From positions 164,411,101 to 164,475,100 of the forward strand of contig NC_053494.1 in NCBI RefSeq assembly GCF_905171775.1: 64,000 nucleotides of DNA. Reading direction: 5' to 3'. The position numbers were made by a program, and so were the translations under genes. Below, piece after piece: positions 24,771 to 35,510 of the stretch. This DNA comes from Rana temporaria. Taxonomy: Eukaryota; Chordata; Amphibia; Anura; Ranidae. Below the pieces are notes generated by a model. It searched no databases. It was given only the letters and a program-made list of their open reading frames with translations, and was not told where the DNA came from. The number at the start of each line of letters is the position of its first letter. The first letter of the stretch is position 1.

Positions 24771-24773
<3 letters not shown>

Positions 24774-24820
<47 letters not shown>
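24774..24820. repeat. (TA)n microsatellite with a short CA tail
   Basis: An uninterrupted alternating TA run is followed by cacacacaca. Confidence 0.95.
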
Positions 24821-25391
24821 GATATCTATTTATCAGATATAAAACAATTGAGATCAAAATCGACATTAAGTCCTTCGAGAGTGAGAACTTTAGCCTCTAT
24901 GATCCAATAGGATTCCCGTTGGCTAATATGTCGAATATAGCTACCCCCCCTCCAATGTCGATCCACTCTCTCTAGACCCCAGAACTTTAGACATCTTGTG
25001 TCTCTATTGTGACATTGTCTAAAGTGTCTGGAGACACTGTGAGTGTGTAAACCCTGCTTAATATTATTGACATGCTCGCCAACTCTGGAGTCCACAATCG
25101 CACTCCAGCATATAGACCACACCCACCATACTACAAGTATTCAGATTCTTAATGGTATAGGATTTTTTCATGGAAAAATAAGTGAAATCTTTACGTTTTT
25201 TGGTATTAAATCTGCATTGTTTGCAGGCTTGGCACCGTCCACAGGCGTAGAAACCCATAAGGAACGAAAAAATTCCTGCTTTCTTTGAAAACAGGCGGAT
25301 CAATGACCCACGGGGCTACAACGCCCCTCAAAGTAGGTGCCTTTTTGTAAATAAATAAAGGACGCGGAGGAAGAACAGCTCCTAGAACTTT

Positions 25392-25849
25392 TGAGACAAT
25401 TTTTAGCGGAACTCCGGTCAATAATTTATGTCCTTAACACACAGCTGATCGGTAATTATACATTTTGCTTTTCTAACTATTGGGTACAATACCTAGGTAA
25501 AGAATTGAATCTCATAACATAATCTCTTTCAGCAAACCTACAATCCTCTGAAGAAGATCCCTGATTTGGGATCGAAACGCGTCAGAAATCTTACCTATGC
25601 AGATGTTCTTAACTTGTACAACTGTGTCTGTAATGCTATGTTTGCAACCAATGTGTGGAATATTTATGATTTTTGACCAGAGACTCCAATTTTAATGTCC
25701 ATTATTGTAATGTAGTTGTGTATATTCAATACATGTTTATTTTTGCTTTTGCTGCTTAAAAACCCCACCGGGGACACTTCCGTTGCTACAATACGCTATC
25801 GGGGCGCACAGCCCTCTTCACCCTCGCCATGTGTGTCTTTTTCCATTCC
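25392..25849 (+). mobile_element. Nested Penelope-like non-autonomous insertion (458 bp)
   Basis: It interrupts the pseudogene within the codons for KVLGA. It is flanked by 14-bp copies of gctcctagaacttt (25378-25391) and gctcccagaacttt (25850-25863), which differ at one base. It carries a hammerhead-like core and no reading frame. Confidence 0.8.
25544..25590 (+). ncRNA. Hammerhead-like core, best match in the window
   Basis: CUGAAGA (full consensus) at 25548-25554, a perfect 6-bp stem II GAUCCC/GGGAUC, GAAA at 25574-25577, palindrome CGCG, then UC. All invariant segments of a hammerhead are present. Stem III is only the palindrome, so activity would need two copies to pair. Confidence 0.6.
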
Positions 25850-26896
25850 GCTCCCAGAACTTTATCCTTTCTTAGAACCTCCCAGTGTTTAGCTACTATT
25901 TTTTCAAATTGTCTATGCTGAATATTGTAGTCAAGAATGATCTTGAATTCATGTTTCACTTGCTTTTTCAAAAGTTTATTGGAATCGGAGACAAGGTCAG
26001 TCCTATCTAGAGAACCCACTTTGGAAATTTCATTCTGAATAGTGTCCTTATTATATCCCTTTTGTTGGAACCTGTCAGCCAAAATGTTGGACTGTGTAAA
26101 ATAATCAGTATCATAGGTACAATTTAGTCTAAGATGTATAAATTGTCCTCTAGGTATATTGCACAGCCAACTCTTATGGTGGCAACTATCCAACTGGATA
26201 TAGCCGTTTCTATCTGAGGGTTTAAAATGGTTACGAGTTTTAAAACAATCTCCTTCTTTAAAAATCTCTAGATCGAGGAACACAATTTTCTGGGAATCTA
26301 TGTTCCATGTAAGAGAGATGTTATTTGAATTGTTATTTAATCTAAGCATTAATGCCTCGAGGCTGGACACATCACCCTCCCATATCATGACAAGATTGTC
26401 AATATAACGTTTGTAGCATTTTAACTGTCTTTAAAAATACTCTCTTCTTCCCATAAAGCCATAAATCAATTGGCGACGCTGGGGGCAAATTTGGCCCCCA
26501 TTGCGACGCCCATAATTTGCAAATAAAAATTCCTGTTATACACAAAAAAAAATTTTATTCAAACAAAATTCCAAACATTGATGTAAACATTTCCTATGTT
26601 TGGCTGATAGGTCTGATTGTATCAAGGCCCATTTAACTGCCACAATCGCATCTGCATGGCTGATGATTGTATACAAAGAGCTAACATCAGCAGTAATAAG
26701 CAAGCTTTTGGGCATACAGGGGTCGCCCCCTAGTGTTTGGATGAATTGTATTTGTATCTTTTATTTGCTGGCGATCGTGTGTTTTATCACTCATGTCTGA
26801 CGAACGATGGATGTCCTATTGGTGTGATCGCATCAGATGTCTGGTTCCCATGACGACGGCAGCATATTTATAGGCATGTCAGCGATGTAGAAGATC

Positions 26897-26941
26897 CCAC
26901 CCCGCTGAGGAAGTTGCAATAACGTAACGCGTACAGGGGGA
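26897..26941 (+). ncRNA. Hammerhead-like core, right arm
   Basis: CCCCG, CUGAGGA (full consensus), stem II GUU/AAC, GUAA in place of GAAA, CGCG, UA, then CAGGGG, which could pair with the upstream CCCC as stem I. Confidence 0.45.
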
Positions 26942-27537
26942 GGAGCCTGTTAGTACGTCGCTCGCTGCCATCATTTGGAAAGACAAACATATGTTTGTAT
27001 GCACATATACACTGCCACTTGTTTCTCGGCTAAATGTGAGTAGCCTTTTTAAATAAACGTTTTTAGTTTATCAGAGAGCACTTAGATCTGTTCTCTTTAT
27101 CATTCATGGTCTATATGTTACCGATATATATGGAGAATCTGATCTATACAACAAATCTTCTGGCATTTCCACGTTGTAAACTCTGCTTGTTTTGATTACC
27201 TGGTAAGACAGGAGTCCATGCTTGGAGGTGAGAGTAGCCATTCTTACTGGTGGAGGGATCACTTTGAGTTTGGAGTTTTAAACATCACCTGGTGAAGATT
27301 TCTGGAATTTGTTCTTATTTGGGACTTTCTTCGGAATTTGTTTTCACATATTTTGGACTTTATCACATATAGATATATATTTATATATTTATATTTACAT
27401 CTTTTTGCGCTGCACTATTTTCTTCTATATTTTGCACATTTTTGGATTTTGTCATTATCCTGTGTTTAGCTTGCATTATTGGGGGGAGGGAAATTGTTGT
27501 TTTTTTGCGCTAATTGCACCCTTGTTTTTTTTATATT

Positions 27538-27626
27538 GAGAAACCTGAAAGCCTCGTACACACGTTCGGTTTACTTTAGTTTTCTTCCTGGTTCTTGCCG
27601 AGAAAACCGAGCGTGTGTACGAGGCT
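27538..27626. mobile_element. Right part of the split Harbinger-family MITE
   Basis: It begins with the right 14-bp target duplication. It continues agcctcgtacacac...gagaaaaccgagcgtgtgtacgaggct, which includes the family terminus. Confidence 0.7.
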
Positions 27627-28161
27627 TGATACATAATCCCTCTCCACTCCAAAAAAAAAAAAAAGGTTTTGCCTTTAAATATACTTTAAGGTGCCTGTAG
27701 ATAGTCTTCCTCCCCTCTACAAAGGTGCAAACAAACATATCTACCCGATGTTTACTTGCATGTTTATAACAATGTTCAGCAGATGGATTTGCATGCATGG
27801 CCAGTCTTCTGGTCTCTATAGGCACTTTGGAACTGGAAAAGCTAAAAGGAAAGAAATGCAGGGAAGAAAGGATTCTTGAAAAAAAATGTACCAAAGAGCT
27901 GAAAAAGAATGTAGGAAAAAGTAATTCACAAAATGAAGGAAAAAAAAGAGTCACAATCACAGGAACGTGTAAGGAGTAAAAAAACAAAAAAAAACAGATC
28001 TACGAAAACTTCAGATTGATTTAGTACTGAAAAGGAATATAAATGTATCAATAAGTCTAAATAATATTAATTTGTGATACTTTTATTGCATTAACACAGC
28101 ATGCTTTTACATATCCGGTAAGTACGGCATATCACAGGGCACCTTTGTGCTTTTTCTTCAG

Positions 28162-28245
28162 ACAAGCATTAAAGACTGGATGAAAACGCCATGGAAACAG
28201 ATAAATGTTGAGCAAATGGATATGGAATTGAGAAGATTTGCAAAG
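28162..28245 (+). CDS. DNAH11: Dynein heavy chain exon d (28 codons)
   Basis: The acceptor is tttcttcag and the donor AAG|gtaaaa. The 28 residues run from TSIKDWMKTPW to MELRRFAK. The motif W-x-x-INVEQMD-ELRRFAK is a family hallmark at this position. Phase is 0 at both ends. The next intron, about 12.6 kb, carries two Tc1 elements and many MITEs. Confidence 0.94.
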
Positions 28246-28540
28246 GTAAAAAAAAACTGCGATTAGAAGCTCTAGTATATACAATGGTAAATAAGATGAT
28301 TTTGGCCTTTTCTATCTGTGAGAATGATTTACAGACAAATATTTTACAGCCAATTAAAAGTAAATTATGTTTTCCTCTTAAATGTAAATTTGTGCATTTC
28401 ACAAGAATATTACCTGGTTGGATGATCTGTTGGGTCCTTGTACTTCTTGAATACCATACAGCAATTACTAGCTCCATTTCCACCCAGCTCTACTGAGGTA
28501 ATAAAATGGTGCCACTCTCCATCTTCATTATCCCAAAGAT

Positions 28541-29099
28541 TAAAGTGGAACGTGAGGAAAACCTTTTCTCTAGTTTTGGGAAGAGCAGAGAGGGTTTAAA
28601 ATCCCTGGCAGGTTTTCAGTGTAGGTGCCTCCATCATCCACTGTATCTCTTGTAGTCCTCTGTCCTCCTCTTCCCCCTCCTTCCCTGCCTGTCAGCTTTG
28701 TGTCCGTGCCCGCCCCCTCCCCTCCTGCTGCTAAAATTACAGATCATTTTTAACACCATCCTTTTTGTTTAATAATGTAATCTGCCCATGTCTGTGCCTT
28801 ATAAAAAAATGCAGCTTTATACCAGCGCCGTTCAGCGCCGCTCAGCACCCACGTGACCGGTCGGCTCTCTCCTCTTCTCCTCCTCCCCTCCTGACTGACA
28901 TCAGCGGAGGAATCTTGGCCACACTTGCTGCACCTGTCAGGCTGAGAGAGGAGAGAGCCAGTCATGTGAGCGCTGAGTGGTTCTCTGAAATTAGGTATAT
29001 AGCTCCATTACTTTTAGAAAACACAGACACAGGGTCAGATTACAATATTAACAGAAAGGATGGTGTGAATTGTATATAGTGGGTTAACAACCACTTTAA
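28541..29099. repeat. Palindromic repeat (ttaaagtgg...ccactttaa)
   Basis: The ends are taaagtggaacgtgagg and aacaaccactttaa. Inside, aacaccatcctttttg and taatgtaatctg at 28751-28782 are mirrored at 29034-29070. Non-coding. Confidence 0.6.
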
Positions 29100-29103
29100 C
29101 ATT

Positions 29104-29424
29104 GCATCTCTCAGTACCTCTAATGGGATTTTCAACATCAACCAAAACAAGAAAACCTATAGAGATTAACCTAAAAATACTAAATTAATTTTATTCAAAA
29201 TTCATTAAATATTTTCCACACACTCTGCGGTGAAGTAAAGTTTTAACTTTTTTATTCATTCATTTTAATTAATTAATTCAATTTCAAATCCACCACATAG
29301 CACGTGAAAAGATTTTAATTAATTTTGAATAAAATGATATTGCATTTTTAAAAAACAAATTGATCTCTATATGTTTTCTTGTTATGGTTGCCGATAAAAT
29401 CCCATTAGAGGTACTGAAAGATGC
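29104..29424. mobile_element. Palindromic MITE (gcatctctcagtacctc ends)
   Basis: The left end gcatctctcagtacctctaa and the right end ttagaggtactgaaagatgc are inverted. The AT-rich interior is mirrored too (agaaaacctatagagat against atctctatatgttttct). Confidence 0.85.
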
Positions 29425-30014
29425 AAGATAGAAAGAGTACCTTCCCTACAGGGTTACAAACCCAAATACAAATGTTGCAGAGTCTCTAACTCTTCCCAGA
29501 TCTAAAACTAGATAAAAAGTTTTTAGCTAGAATTCTACTTTAGAAAGGAAACTATAAGTAGAGCTACAATACAATGGAATACAAGAGGGTTAGGATGGTC
29601 CTGCTCATGACAGCTTACAATCTAAGTGAGGAAGTAATACAAAAGGTAATAGCTGCATAGGATGAGGTGATGGAGAAAGTAAAAGTATAGTTTATAATTA
29701 TTAAGTAGAGGAAGTATAGCCCTTCCTGAAGTATATGAACTCCAATATGTGTGTGCGTGTATATACAGTATCTCACAAAAGTGAGCACACCCCTTACATT
29801 ATTGTAAATATTTTATTATATCTTTTCATGTGACAACACTGAAGAAATTACATTTTGCTACAATGTAAAGTATTGAGTGTACAGCTTGTATAACAGTGTT
29901 AATTTGCTGTCCCCTCAAAATAACTCAACACACAGCCATTAATGTCTAAACCACTGGAAACAAAAGTGAGTACACCTCTAAGTGAAAATGTCCAAATTGG
30001 GACCAAAGTGTCAA

Positions 30015-31853
30015 TATTGTGCATGGCCACAATTATTTTCTAGACATGTGCCACTGAAATATTTAGTTTCGGGATTTCGTCTTCGTCCGAATTTTTTTTT
30101 TATTTAGTTACTCCAGAAATTCGTTTTTATTTTGTTTCGTTAATAAATGCATTCGCCCGAAAATCCGAATTAAGGTAGAATCTGTCATTGAAGGCTTTTG
30201 GTGTCTGTCGAATGTTCTAAGAAGATTCGACTGAGCAGCTAAACTGTACGACACCGCAATCGTACATTTCTGGTTGAATGTTCCGCCTACAAGCTATAGA
30301 AGAATTCTAATGTTGTATGACACCAGTAATAATTATATTTATAAATTATTATTAATAGTCAACCAACATTCAAATTCTTCTATAGCCTATGGGCCGAGCA
30401 TTTACCCGGAAATGTACGATTGCGGCGTCGTACAATTTAGCTGCTTGTCGAATCTTCTTAGAACTTTCGACAGACACCATAAGCCTTCAATGACAGATTC
30501 AACGTTTGTATGTTTTTCGAAGCTTCGTCGAATCTACCCCAACACTGTCTCTATAATGTCGAATCTTTTCTCTCTATGTCGAATCTTTCCTCTCTATGTA
30601 GAATAATCTTTTGACTAATAGAGTTAAGGTTAGGCACATTCGACCACAGGTTCGATAGACACAGATTGCTATTGTCAGCATCATGTCGAATCTCCTATCT
30701 ATATCGAACTGTTGTAGCATGAAAACGAAAATAAAGCATTTTTTTATGTCGAATCTTTCGGATTTCGGATTCTGCGCATTCGTTTTCCTTTGTTAAAACG
30801 ATAACAAAAATTCCCAAAATTCAGACGAAAATGCATTCGGACAGAAAGGAATGCACATGTCTATTATTTTCCAGCACTGCCTTCACCCTCTTGGTCATGG
30901 AGTTCATCAGAGCTTCACAGGTTGCCACTGGAGTCCTCTTCCACTCCTCCATGATGACATCACAAAGCTGGTGGATGTTAGAGACCTTGCGCTTCTCCAC
31001 CTTCCATTTGAGGATGCCCCACAGATACTCAATAGGGTTTAGGTCTGGAGACGTGCTTGGCCAGTCCATCACCTTTACCCTCAGCTTCTTTAGCAAATCT
31101 GTGGTTGGAGGTGTGTTTGGGGTCGTTATCATGTTGGAATGCTGCCCTGCGGCCCAGTTTTTGATAGGAGGGAATCATGCTCTGCTTCAGTATGTCACAG
31201 TACATGTTGGCATTCATGGTTCCCTCAATGAACTGTAGCTCCCCAGTGTCGGCAGCACTCATGCAGCCCCAGATCATGACACTCCCACCACCATGCTTGA
31301 CTGTAGGCAAGACACACTTGTCTTTGTACTCCTCACCTGGTTCCTGCCACACACACTTGACATCATCTGAACCAAATACATTTATCTAGGTCTAATCAGA
31401 CCACAGGACATGGTTTCAGTAATCCATGTCCTTAGTCTGCTTATCTTCAGCAAATTGCAGGCTTTCTTGTGCATCATCTTTAAAAGAGGCTTCCTTCTGG
31501 GACGACAGCCATGCAGACCAATTTGATGCAGCGTCGCTGTATGGTCTGAGCACTAACAGGCTGACCCCCCACCCCTTCAACCTCTGCAGCAATGCTGGAA
31601 GCACTCATATGTCTATTTTCCAAAGACAAGCTCTGGCTATGAGGCTGAGCACATGCGCTCAACTTCTTTGGTTGACCATGGAGAGGCTGTTCTGTTTGGA
31701 ACCTGTCTTGTTAAACCGCTGTATGGTCTTGGCCACAGTGCTGCTGCTCAGTTTTAGGGTCTTGGCAATCTTCTCATAGCCTAGAACATATTTACATAGA
31801 GTAACAATTCTTTTTTTTAGATCCTCAGAGAGTTCTTTGCCATGAGGTGCCAT
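30015..31853 (-). pseudogene. Tc1-type transposase, broken
   Basis: Minus strand from the start MAPHGKELSEDLKKRIV (31853), then a helix-turn-helix style segment GYEKIAKTLKLSSSTVAKTI, the catalytic region VKHGGGSVMIWGC, HDNDPKHT (second Asp) and PDLNPIEYLWG (Glu). At least three frame changes separate these blocks. The last codons continue on the far side of the MITE at 30041-30863. Confidence 0.9.
30041..30863. mobile_element. hAT-type MITE inside the Tc1 element
   Basis: Perfect ends tagacatgtgc and gcacatgtcta are flanked by an exact 8-bp duplication ttattttc (30033-30040 and 30864-30871). The interior is mirrored (tgtacgacaccgcaatcgtac against gtacgattgcggcgtcgtac). The 8-bp duplication supports hAT-type mobilisation. 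Confidence 0.88.
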
Positions 31854-32103
31854 GTTGAACTTCCAGTGACCAGTATGAGAGAGTATGAGAGCGATAACAC
31901 CAAATTTAACACACCTGCTCCTCATTCACACCTGAGACCTTGTAACACTAGCAAGTCACATGACATCGTGGAGGGAAAATGGCTAACTGGGCCCAACTTG
32001 GACATTTTCACGTAGGGGTGTACTCACTTTTGTTGCCAGTGGTTTACACATTAATGGCTTTGTGTTGAGTTATTTTGAGGGGACAGCAAATTTACACTGT
32101 TAT

Positions 32104-32287
32104 GCCGCGTACACACGATTGGAAATTCCGACAAGAAAACCGTGGATTTTCTTCCGACTGAATTTTGGCTCAAACTTGTGTTGCATACACACGGTCACAT
32201 AAAATTCCAACCATCAATAACGCGGTGACGTACAACACTACAACAAGCCGAGAAAAATGAAGTTCAATGATTCCGAGCATGCGTCAA
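32104..32287. mobile_element. Harbinger-family MITE, partial
   Basis: It starts gccgcgtacacacgattgg and contains the family core (gcggtgacgtacaac, gttcaatgattccgagcatgcgtc). It ends abruptly in Tc1 sequence and has replaced part of it. Confidence 0.65.
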
Positions 32288-32382
32288 ATAGCAAAGTGTA
32301 ATTTCTTCAGTGTTACCACATGTAAAGATATAAAAAATATTTACAAAAATGTGAGGGGTGTACTCACTTTTGTGAGATACTG

Positions 32383-32779
32383 GGGGTTATTTACGAAAGG
32401 CAAATCCACTTTGCACTACAAGTGCAAACTACAAGTGCAAAGTGCACTTGGAAGTGCAGTCGCTGTAGATCCTAGGGCAGTGATGGCGAACCTTGGCACC
32501 CCAGATGTTTTCGAATTACATTTCCCATGATGCTCAACTACACTACAGAGTGCATGAGCATCATGGGAAATGTAGTTCCAAAACATCTGGAGTGCCAAGG
32601 TTCGCCATCACTGTCCTAGGGGAACATGCAAGGAAAATAAACAGCATTTTAGCTTGCACATGATTGGATGATAAAATCAGCAGAGCCTCCCCTCATTTCA
32701 GATCTTCCCCCTCAGATTTACAGCAATTGCACTTCCAAGTGCACTTTCAGTGCAATTTCAAGTGCGTAAATAACCCCCA
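32383..32779. mobile_element. Palindromic element with a nested MITE
   Basis: The outer ends ggggttatttacg and cgtaaataacccc are inverted, and gtgcaaagtgcacttggaagtgca is mirrored on the right. Inside lies a second palindrome at 32471-32620. Confidence 0.8.
32471..32620. mobile_element. MITE with cctagggcagtgatggcgaa ends
   Basis: The ends cctagggcagtgatggcgaa and ttcgccatcactgtcctagg form a near-perfect palindrome around catgatgctc/gagcatcatg. This type is common in vertebrates and resembles hAT MITEs. Confidence 0.85.
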
Positions 32780-32798
32780 CTGTGTGTGTGTGTATACA

Positions 32799-32802
<4 letters not shown>

Positions 32803-32862
<60 letters not shown>
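32803..32862. repeat. (AT)n microsatellite
   Basis: A pure alternating AT tract of about 60 bases, next to the second Tc1 fragment. Confidence 0.95.
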
Positions 32863-32865
<3 letters not shown>

Positions 32866-34110
32866 AGTCTGAGGTCCTGAGCATTGTGGAACAGATTTTC
32901 ATTCAGGACATCTTTGTACTTTGCTCCATTCAGCTTTCCCTCAACCCTGACCAGTCTCCCAGTCCTTGTTGCTGAAAAACACCCCACAGCATGATGCTGC
33001 CACCACCATGCTTCACTGTTGGAATGGTATTGGACAGTTGATAATGGGTGCCTGGTTTTCTCCAGACAGAATGAGGCCAAACAGTTGCATTTTGGTTTCA
33101 TCAGACCAGAGAATCTTGTTCCTCACAGTCTAATGCCGCGTACACACGATCGGAATTCACGATGAAAATAGTCCAATGGACTTTTTTCATCGGAAAATTC
33201 CGATCGTGTATGGGCCCTATCGGATATTTTTCTGTCGGTGTTTAGAAATAGAAATGTTTTTTTTTTCCGATGGAAAAAAAACGATAGAAAATTTCTATTG
33301 TCTGTGTTCAACTCCGACGGAGAAAAAACCCACGCATGCTCAGAATCAAGTCGACGCATGCTCGAAAGCATTGAACTTAATTTTTCTCGGCTCGTCGCAG
33401 TGTTTTACATCACCGCGTTTTGGACGGTTGGAATATTTTCTGACAGTGTGTATGCAATACAGCTTGAACAGAATTCCGACAAAAAATTACATCAGATTTT
33501 AGTCCATCGGAAATTCCGATCATGTGTACAAGGCATGAGAGTCCTTCGAGTGCTTTTTTTGAAAACTTCAAGCAGACTTCCATCTAGACAATCTGCCATA
33601 AATCCCAAATCGGTTGAGAGCTTCAGTGATGGTTGTCTTACTAGAACATTATCCCATCTCCACACAGGATCTCTTGTGTTCATTCAGAGTGACCACCTCT
33701 CGTACTAAGGCTCTTTTCCCCTGATTGCTCAGTTTGGCTGGGCGACCCGGAAGAGTCCTGGTTGTGTCAAACTTCTTCCATTTTTTTAATTATGGAGGCT
33801 ACTGTGCTCTTGGGAACCTTCAGTGCAGCAGAATTTTTTTGTAGCATTCACCAGATGTGTGCCTTGCAATAATCCTGACTCTGAGCTCTGCAGGCAGTTT
33901 CAGTAACCTCATGGCTTTTGTTCTGATACAGAAGGCATTGTCAGCTGTGAGGCCTTTCATAGAGAGGTGTGTACCTTTCCAAATCATGTCCAATCAATTT
34001 AATATACCACAGGTGTGGTATCAATGTGTAGAAACATCTCAGCAATGATCAAGAGAAAATGGATGCACCTAAGCTAAATTTCAAGTGTTGTTGCAAAGGG
34101 TCTAAATCAG
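32863..34110 (-). pseudogene. Second Tc1-type element, fragmentary
   Basis: The minus strand encodes VGCFSATRTGRLVRVEG and KLNGAKYKDVLNENL (about 33010-32866), classic Tc1 transposase text. More transposase-derived sequence lies at 33536-34110, including the typical 5' untranslated part. A Harbinger-family MITE at 33134-33535 splits it, and an AT microsatellite cuts its 3' end. Confidence 0.85.
33134..33535. mobile_element. Harbinger-family MITE, complete
   Basis: The ends tgccgcgtacacacgatcgg and ccgatcatgtgtacaaggca are inverted. It contains the family core with gcatgctcagaatcaagtcg and ctcgtcgcagtg. Inserted in the Tc1 remnant. Confidence 0.85.
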
Positions 34111-34554
34111 TGGCATATTGTCAGGAGTCGCAATTGCAACCAGGCCCTTGCTCCAGGCCCCTGTCATATTAGGTTTTGCACTGTTTACTATGCTCCAGTT
34201 TATGAATGAATAGGAAGAGTTCTTCTTGTTTATTTATTCTATGTAGATGAGGCTTCAGAAAGGAACTGGAGGATGTGTTTCCCCAGTCCCCTTCTCTGTC
34301 TCACATGTATGAATGGGACATCTTTGGTAATATGGTCTCTAGTGGTTGCCAACACCCCTGGTAGACAGGAAAAAATGGAGAATCCCCCAAAGTGGGGCTT
34401 TTGAGGCAACAGTAGTTAAAGTAGTCAAAGTTCGTACAAAAATATAATTATTTAATAATCAACAAAAAATATACATATATGACATAATAGTTTAAAAACA
34501 ACACATAAGGGAGTGTCAGTTGAAAAAAGGAGAGAGTCCACAATACGAATACAG

Positions 34555-34590
34555 GGCCCTACGTGTTTCGGCTTTCCTTCTTCAGGGGCC
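34555..34590 (-). ncRNA. Hammerhead-like core, left arm of foldback
   Basis: Minus strand: GGCCC, CUGAAGA, a short stem II, GAAA, CACG, UA, GGGCC. The outer GGCCC/GGGCC can pair as stem I. The stem III palindrome is altered by one base compared with the right arm. Confidence 0.45.
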
Positions 34591-35135
34591 AAGGTATTTA
34601 TGGAGTCAAAGTGTATTTAACAACTTTTCTAGAAAAAACAAACAAAATAACATATATGTTGAAAATGGTAACGTACAATGGAGAAAAATGGCAATATACA
34701 TATCAAAGGGCACAGATTAAAAAGCATCATACCACCCAGGACGTTTATGCAGCTTTGCACACCCCTTGATGGGACATCGCAGGCAGGACGCAGAAAAAAC
34801 CTCAGGTGGTGAAGAAAGGAGTGGAAACTGGCATCCTGTATTGAGTCGCAATGCAGCAAGACCTTTGGCCGAAAGTGTCACAGCATAAAAAATGTTTTGT
34901 TTTATTTTACCTGTCCCTAAGATAAAAAGACAGGATAATATGGTAGGTACTAGACAATAAATGGCTCATAGAAGACTGAACCAAAAAACTATATATAAAG
35001 AACTGTTAATCTGTGCCCTTTGATATGTATATTGCTTTTTTTCTCCATTGTACATTACCATTTTCAACATATATGTTATTTTGTTTGTTTTTTCTAGAAA
35101 AGTTGTTAAATACAATTTGACTCCATAAATACCTT

Positions 35136-35172
35136 GGCCCCTGAAGAAGGAAACCCGAAACGCGTAGGGCCC
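35136..35172 (+). ncRNA. Hammerhead-like core, right arm of foldback
   Basis: GGCCC (stem I), CUGAAGA at 35141-35147, stem II GG/CC with a small loop, GAAA, palindrome CGCG, UA, GGGCC (stem I). All invariant positions are present; stem II is short. Confidence 0.55.
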
Positions 35173-35510
35173 TGTATTCGTATTGTGGACTCTCTCCTTT
35201 TTTCAACTGACACTCCCTTATGTGTTGTTTTTAAACTATTATGTCATATATGTATATTTTTTGTTGATTATTAAATAATTATATTTTTGTACGAACTTTG
35301 ACTACTTTAACTACTGTTGCCTCAAAAGCCCCACTTTGGGGGATTCTCCATTTTTTTCTGTCTCACATGTAAGTCTTTATGGGTCTAGTTATATCAATGG
35401 AGCAATAATGCTCCATGCTCCATGCTCTTAAGATATGTAGAGAAACTACAGTGATCATTGTGAAAAATCTGCTCATAGGCACGCAGGCCACTTGATGAGG
35501 ACTACTGTTA

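Larger units (their letters stand above)
24826..26760 (-). pseudogene. Penelope-like reverse transcriptase/GIY-YIG pseudogene
   Basis: Minus-strand order: TLGGDPCMPKSLL, the reverse transcriptase motif TADVSSLYT, VAMGA, then the catalytic box as YIDN (26395-26406) where the family has YxDD. Next come FLDLEIF, KPSDRNGYI, KHWEVLRKDKVLG, PPRPLFIYKKAPTLRG, the cysteine motif CGRCQACKQC, VVYMLECDCGLQ and finally VGEHVNNIKQG and GLNVDFDLNCF. It has several frameshifts, an in-frame stop near 26480, a 458-bp insertion and a lost catalytic aspartate. It is not functional. Confidence 0.92.
23970..27537 (-). mobile_element. Second Penelope-like element, minus strand
   Basis: It is bounded by an exact 14-bp duplication inside a MITE. 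Inverted arms lie at about 23970-24396 and 26751-27195. The minus strand carries a decayed reverse transcriptase/GIY-YIG gene at about 26760-24826. A further 342 bp follow the right arm and end in gcgctaattgcaccc. A third insertion sits at 25392-25849. Confidence 0.85.
29766..32382 (-). mobile_element. Tc1/mariner transposon with nested MITEs
   Basis: The terminal inverted repeats cagtatctcacaaaagtgag (29766) and ctcacttttgtgagatactg (to 32382) enclose a broken transposase. A TA lies before the left end, but the right TA is lost where another MITE abuts. An 823-bp hAT-type MITE sits at 30041-30863 and a partial Harbinger-family MITE at 32104-32287. Confidence 0.9.
34376..35350. mobile_element. 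Foldback Penelope-like element with 345-bp arms
   Basis: Arms 34376-34720 and 35006-35350 pair with a constant sum of 69726 at both ends. The spacer is 285 bp. Each arm has a hammerhead-like core and AT-rich flanks. No reading frame of its own was recognised. Confidence 0.85.

Noticed and set aside
27691..27987. Lysine-rich plus-strand frames near 27.7-28.0 kb
   Set aside because: Low-complexity A-rich sequence, no splice sites in phase with the dynein exons, no family text.
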